Positions 25,422-28,746 of a stretch of DNA of 28,746 bases are shown here, piece by piece. Origin of the DNA: JBFHDX01 sp041584475. GTDB lineage: Bacteria; Pseudomonadota; Alphaproteobacteria; UBA8366; JADFVY01. Numbering within the stretch: the stretch's first letter is position 1; each line of letters begins with the position of its first letter. Under the pieces are notes generated by a model. The model was given only the letters and a program-made list of their open reading frames with translations. It was not told the origin of the DNA and ran no database searches. The DNA lies in contig JBFHDX010000042.1 in the NCBI GenBank assembly GCA_041584475.1, positions 1 through 28,746 of the forward strand, in the 5' to 3' direction. The translations under genes were made by a program, and so were the position numbers.

Positions 25422-25778
25422 ATGAATTTAAGGATCTTCCCGAAAAGCGCCGACTGGTGGCTCTGGCTCGTTACCTGGGCGTTTATCGTCGCGGCCCTGC
25501 TGGGCTGGATGCCGGCCTATCCGTCGGTGGTCGCCATCAGCCTGGCCAACCTTGTCGCCAAGGCGATCGAAAAGCGCGGCGTCACCGCCTTCGCGGTACA
25601 GACGCGTGCCGTGTACTGCCTGCTCACTCTGCCCGGGTTGTGGCCGGAGCTGCGCTTCTGGTGGTACCTGGCGCTGCTTGTGGGGACCACCATGGTCGTC
25701 TTCTTCGACCGCTGCACCATCGCCATTGTCCTGCGCAGGGCGCCGTGGAACCGGGACCGCTCGCTGCAGCTGGACTGA
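25422..25778 (+). CDS. Small membrane protein, function unknown
   Basis: A 118-residue protein with about three membrane spans: WWLWLVTWAFIVAALLGWM, a middle amphipathic or spanning stretch around PSVVAISLANLVAKAI, and FWWYLALLVGTTMVVFFDR. An Arg/Trp-rich cytoplasmic tail follows (RRAPWNRDRSLQLD). I do not recognise a family. The frame also allows GTG 25413; ATG 25422 is favoured because GGGAG at 25405-25409 is 12 bases before it but only 3 before the GTG, so neither is ideal. An FNR/FixK-like box upstream suggests low-oxygen or related control. The gene stands alone, 170 bp before the MscS gene. Confidence 0.75.
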   Translation: MNLRIFPKSADWWLWLVTWAFIVAALLGWMPAYPSVVAISLANLVAKAIEKRGVTAFAVQTRAVYCLLTLPGLWPELRFWWYLALLVGTTMVVFFDRCTIAIVLRRAPWNRDRSLQLD

Positions 25779-25859
25779 ACCGCTTCGCAATCGGTCGCGG
25801 GCCGGTGCGGCCGACCGTCCGACGCACGCGAATTCGGTGTCCCCCGCGCGGCCGCCCGG

Positions 25860-25872
25860 GATCATATTGATC
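25860..25872. repeat. Small dyad GATCA-TAT-TGATC before the channel gene
   Basis: A perfect 5-bp inverted repeat with a 3-bp centre in the 170-bp gap before the mechanosensitive channel gene. It is an AT-rich island in GC-rich DNA and could be an operator, but no clear promoter was found next to it. Confidence 0.4.
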
Positions 25873-25948
25873 TGCCTCATGGCATCTCCGACGCAAGCAA
25901 CTTAGCCTCTTCATCGGCGGCGAGGGTTTGGCCAAAGGCGGTGCTGTC

Positions 25949-28519
25949 ATGCGCGCAACGAAACCCGTCTGGTCCGCAAGGGACCGTTCAGCTCACCCCT
26001 CTGACGATCGGCTCACTGCAATCGAGGCGCCTTGCGCGGGGACCGTTACCGCTCCCGTTCGCACCGGCGCATTCCTTTGCCGCATACACGCATGGCTCCT
26101 GCGGTCGGCGCGGGCGGGAGCCGCCGGAATATTGCTGCTTGCCCTCGCCAGCTACGTAGCGACGGCGCAGGTCTCGGCGCCGGCGGCGGACCCGCCCGGC
26201 CCGGTCAGCGGCTGGTCGGCCCAACTCGACAGGGTTGCCGACACGCTGGCGGAGCCCAAGCTAACGGACGAATCGCTCCGCGAACTGCGCGACGAGCTCG
26301 AGACCATACGACGAGAGACGCGCGCCTGGGTCGCGGAAGAGGCTCCCAAGCTCAAGGACGTGCAGACGGAGATCGCGGCCCTCGGTCCACCGCCAGCAGA
26401 GGGACAGGAACCGGAGGCCGAGGGCATTGCGGCGAAGCGCAAGGAGCTGAAGGGCCGGCTGACGGAACTCGAAGGACCCTTCAAGGAGGCCGAAATCGTC
26501 ATCGGGCGGGCCGGGCGGCTGATCGGCGACGTGGCCGAGATCCGGCGCAAGCGCTTCGCCGATCGTATCCTTGCCCGAGGCCCGTCGCCGCTGGCACCGT
26601 CGCTGTGGACGCGAGCGCTGCCGGAACTCTCGTCCATCGGCGGGGAGATCCGCGAACAGCTCGGTTCCTTCGTGCGCGCCCCCTGGTTCTGGGCCGACCT
26701 GCGCAGCGCAGCGCCCTCGATGATCGTGGCCGTCGTCGTCGCGATCGTTCTTGCGTGGCCGATGCGCCGCTGGCTGTTGCGTCGGTTCGGACGCGATCCG
26801 TCCGTCAAGCGGCCGACATTCATGGAGGCGGCCCGAGCCACGCTCGTGGTCGGCGCTGCCCAGGCCCTCTTTCCCACCGCCGCAGCGGTCGTCATCTATC
26901 TCGTCATTCTCGGCGAGGGATTGCTGGGTGACGCGGGCGTAGAGATCGCGCAGGCGGTCCTTGTCGGATTTGTCCTGTTTACCTGGACGCTCGCGTTCTT
27001 CAGGGCCTCGCTATCGCCCCTGCAGCCGGCGTGGCGGATCGTGCCGGTGCCGACGAGGTTCGCTCGCGGCATCAGGCCGATCATCATCGGGCTGGCGCTC
27101 GTATTCGCCGCCGATATCGTGCTTGCCGAGATCGTCAGCGTCTACGGCGGGCGCCTCGCGGTCACGATCATCCGCGACTATGCGCTCACCATCGTCGTCT
27201 CGGCGCTGCTGCTCGTGCTGCTGTTGCGCCAGCTCATGTGGAGCCCGCAGGAGCCACCCGGCGCAAAGCCGCGCTGGCGGGTCGTCCGCGTCCTCCTTGC
27301 CGCCGGTCTGGCGACGCTGCCGCTACTGGGTGCGCTGGGTTACGTCGTCCTGGCGAGGTTCGTCGCAACTCAGACGGTATTGACGGGCGGTCTGATCCTG
27401 CTCGTGCTTTTCCTGCACCGGCTGGGCCGTGAATTCATCAGCCAGACCGTATCGAGGGAAACCTGGCTCGGCGACTGGCTGCGTACGAGCCTGCATATCG
27501 ACGACGAAGGCGCACGGCACATCCAGTTCTGGGTCGGGCTGGCCTACGATGTCGTGCTGCTCCTGTGCGGCCTCGTGATCGGTCTTTTCGTCTGGGGCGC
27601 TGACCGCCAGGATGTCTCGGAATGGGTCTATCAGGCCCTGTTCGGATTCCAGATCGGTCAGATCCGGCTCTCGCTGGTTGACATCGGCGTCGCCGTGCTG
27701 GTCTTTGTCGGCCTGATCGTCGCCACGCGGTTCGTGCAGCGACTGCTCGTCGAACGCGTGCTGCCGCAGACGCGTCTCGATCCCGGCGTCCGGCACTCGA
27801 TCGGCACGGCCACGGGCTATGTCGGCATCGTGATCGCCGCCGCGGCGGGCATCTCCGCGCTCGGGCTCGATCTGTCGAACCTGGCGATCGTCGCAGGCGC
27901 GCTGTCGGTCGGCATCGGCTTCGGGCTGCAGAACGTCGTCAACAACTTCGTGTCCGGACTGATCCTCCTGGTCGAGCGCCCGATCAAGGTCGGCGACTGG
28001 GTGGTGGTGGGCAACGACCAGGGCTACGTCAAACGCATCAAGGTTCGGGCGACGGAAATCCAGACGTTCGATCGCGCCAGCGTCTTCATTCCGAACTCCA
28101 AGATCATCTCGGAGGCGGTGACCAACTGGACCTATGCGGACAAGATGGGCCGCGTGATCATTCCGGTCGGCGTGGCATACGGCTCGGACACCGCGAGGGT
28201 GCGCGAGATCCTTCTCGAGGTCGGCCGGTCCCACGCGGAGGTTCTGAGAGATCCCGCGCCATCCGCGGTGTTCCGCGGCTTCGGCGACAGCGCACTGAAT
28301 TTCGAGCTGCGGTGCTATCTCGACAATGTCGAGCGTACGATCGGCGTCACCAGTGATCTCTGCTTCGCGATCGACGAGGCGTTCAGGCGCAACGGCATCG
28401 AAATCCCGTTCCCGCAGCAGGATATCTACGTCAAGCAGTTGCCCGAGGCGGCGCCACGCAGGCGGGCGATGCCGACGAGTGCTGCGCCGGCGAAACCACC
28501 TGTTGCGGCGGAATCCTAG
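25949..28519 (+). CDS. Large MscS-family mechanosensitive channel with DUF3772 domain
   Basis: An 856-residue inner-membrane channel that releases solutes on hypo-osmotic shock. ATG 25949 has AAGGCGG upstream; TTG 25928 in frame is a weaker alternative. About 50 polar residues precede a signal-like span (ARAGAAGILLLALASYVATAQ). Next comes a periplasmic coiled-coil DUF3772 region with Glu/Arg-rich helices (LRELRDELETIRRETRAWV), then some eight to ten membrane spans. The MscS pore helix and beta domain follow, with NLAIVAGALSVGIGFGLQNVVNNF, RPIKVGDWVVVGNDQGYVKRI and VFIPNSKIISEAVTNWT. The last 40 residues are a Pro/Ala/Arg-rich tail. This architecture matches MscK-like and alphaproteobacterial DUF3772 channels. 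It appears monocistronic. Confidence 0.92.
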   Translation: MRATKPVWSARDRSAHPSDDRLTAIEAPCAGTVTAPVRTGAFLCRIHAWLLRSARAGAAGILLLALASYVATAQVSAPAADPPGPVSGWSAQLDRVADTLAEPKLTDESLRELRDELETIRRETRAWVAEEAPKLKDVQTEIAALGPPPAEGQEPEAEGIAAKRKELKGRLTELEGPFKEAEIVIGRAGRLIGDVAEIRRKRFADRILARGPSPLAPSLWTRALPELSSIGGEIREQLGSFVRAPWFWADLRSAAPSMIVAVVVAIVLAWPMRRWLLRRFGRDPSVKRPTFMEAARATLVVGAAQALFPTAAAVVIYLVILGEGLLGDAGVEIAQAVLVGFVLFTWTLAFFRASLSPLQPAWRIVPVPTRFARGIRPIIIGLALVFAADIVLAEIVSVYGGRLAVTIIRDYALTIVVSALLLVLLLRQLMWSPQEPPGAKPRWRVVRVLLAAGLATLPLLGALGYVVLARFVATQTVLTGGLILLVLFLHRLGREFISQTVSRETWLGDWLRTSLHIDDEGARHIQFWVGLAYDVVLLLCGLVIGLFVWGADRQDVSEWVYQALFGFQIGQIRLSLVDIGVAVLVFVGLIVATRFVQRLLVERVLPQTRLDPGVRHSIGTATGYVGIVIAAAAGISALGLDLSNLAIVAGALSVGIGFGLQNVVNNFVSGLILLVERPIKVGDWVVVGNDQGYVKRIKVRATEIQTFDRASVFIPNSKIISEAVTNWTYADKMGRVIIPVGVAYGSDTARVREILLEVGRSHAEVLRDPAPSAVFRGFGDSALNFELRCYLDNVERTIGVTSDLCFAIDEAFRRNGIEIPFPQQDIYVKQLPEAAPRRRAMPTSAAPAKPPVAAES

Positions 28520-28619
28520 GCGCGCGCCAACCGCCGCGGACACGCCGTAGCACACTCCGTCTTGAGGCGAAGGGGCCATCGGGGTCCATCCCGCGCTGCG
28601 CGTCCGGCGCGCTGGCGCA

Positions 28620-28648
28620 TTGCCCGCGCGACGCGCGGCGCGTAATAT
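28620..28648 (+). promoter_or_regulatory. Candidate promoter of the gene at the right edge
   Basis: TTGCCC at 28620-28625, a 17-bp GC-rich spacer and TAATAT at 28643-28648. Transcription would begin near 28655, giving a leader of about 60 bases to ATG 28718. Confidence 0.5.
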
Positions 28649-28717
28649 CGGGTCGCGAGAAAAAAGAGAAATCAACGCCGATCGCACGGCGCTCCAGACA
28701 GGGAGGAGTGATCCACA

Positions 28718-28746
28718 ATGCGAATTTTTCGCGAATCCGTCGTCGC
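28718..28746 (+). CDS. Start of a further gene, cut by the window edge
   Basis: ATG 28718 opens a frame of nine codons to the edge (Met-Arg-Ile-Phe-Arg-Glu-Ser-Val-Val). GGGAGGAGTG at 28701-28710 stands 7 bases upstream, an excellent ribosome binding site, and a promoter candidate lies at 28620-28648. The basic first residues followed by hydrophobic ones could begin a signal peptide, but nothing can be said of the function. Confidence 0.65.

Noticed and set aside
25334..25870. 178-residue alternative frame over the small membrane gene
   Set aside because: The overlapping frame at 25422-25778 has real membrane spans and Trp-rich segments; this one is Arg/Gly/Ala-rich without pattern.
27323..28687. 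454-residue minus-strand frame opposite the MscS channel gene
   Set aside because: Antisense to a gene with strong MscS motifs; Asp/Arg/Gln/His-rich shadow.

Overview
The window is high-GC (my estimate is mid-60s percent), densely coding bacterial chromosome. The mix of genes points to an alphaproteobacterium, most likely of the Rhodospirillales type. The evidence is the run DUF2007/methyltransferase - S49 peptidase - glyQ - glyS - ppdK next to a divergent polyprenyl diphosphate synthase gene, a dihydroorotase of the rhizobial/rhodospirillal type, and a PQQ-alcohol-dehydrogenase accessory cluster. This is inference from family knowledge, with no database search. No prophage, insertion sequence or CRISPR array is visible, and no stretch longer than about 200 bases lacks a gene.

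Region 1 (1-5851) is an accessory cluster for a periplasmic PQQ (quinoprotein) alcohol dehydrogenase. Two rightward genes encode a MoxJ/XoxJ-like binding protein and a rhodanese-like CXXXCW protein. They face a leftward four-gene operon for a PQQ-system ABC-type binding protein, a YVTN beta-propeller, a cupredoxin-fold protein that has lost its copper ligands, and an all-helical exported protein of unknown function. A DUF3280/DUF2380-like exported protein is transcribed divergently. All seven products carry export signals. The dehydrogenase, its cytochrome c and the ABC ATPase/permease are not in the window; the dehydrogenase and cytochrome probably lie left of base 1.

Region 2 (5852-8267) holds a tRNA-Pro(CGG) gene with a clear promoter and terminator, a DUF924 protein, a 104-residue orphan and ispB.

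Region 3 (8320-16709) is a rightward housekeeping run: a fused DUF2007-tRNA methyltransferase protein, SppA-like peptidase, a small membrane zinc-ribbon protein, glyQ, glyS, pyruvate phosphate dikinase and a VOC protein. A strong promoter overlapped by a 13-bp perfect dyad precedes glyQ.

Region 4 (16726-21392) has pyrC, ygfZ and a fused MFS/spermidine-synthase-like membrane protein; ygfZ and the last gene converge with shared stop bases.

Region 5 (21584-25246) groups a class IV aminotransferase, an AcuI/YhdH reductase and a cytoplasmic gamma-glutamyltransferase-family protein, all rightward.

Region 6 (25247-28746) has a small membrane protein behind an FNR/FixK-like box, a large MscS-family channel with a DUF3772 periplasmic domain, and the first nine codons of a further gene. 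The most unusual points are the cupredoxin without copper ligands beside an unknown helical partner, the glyQ promoter dyad, the FNR-like box and the DUF2007-methyltransferase fusion.
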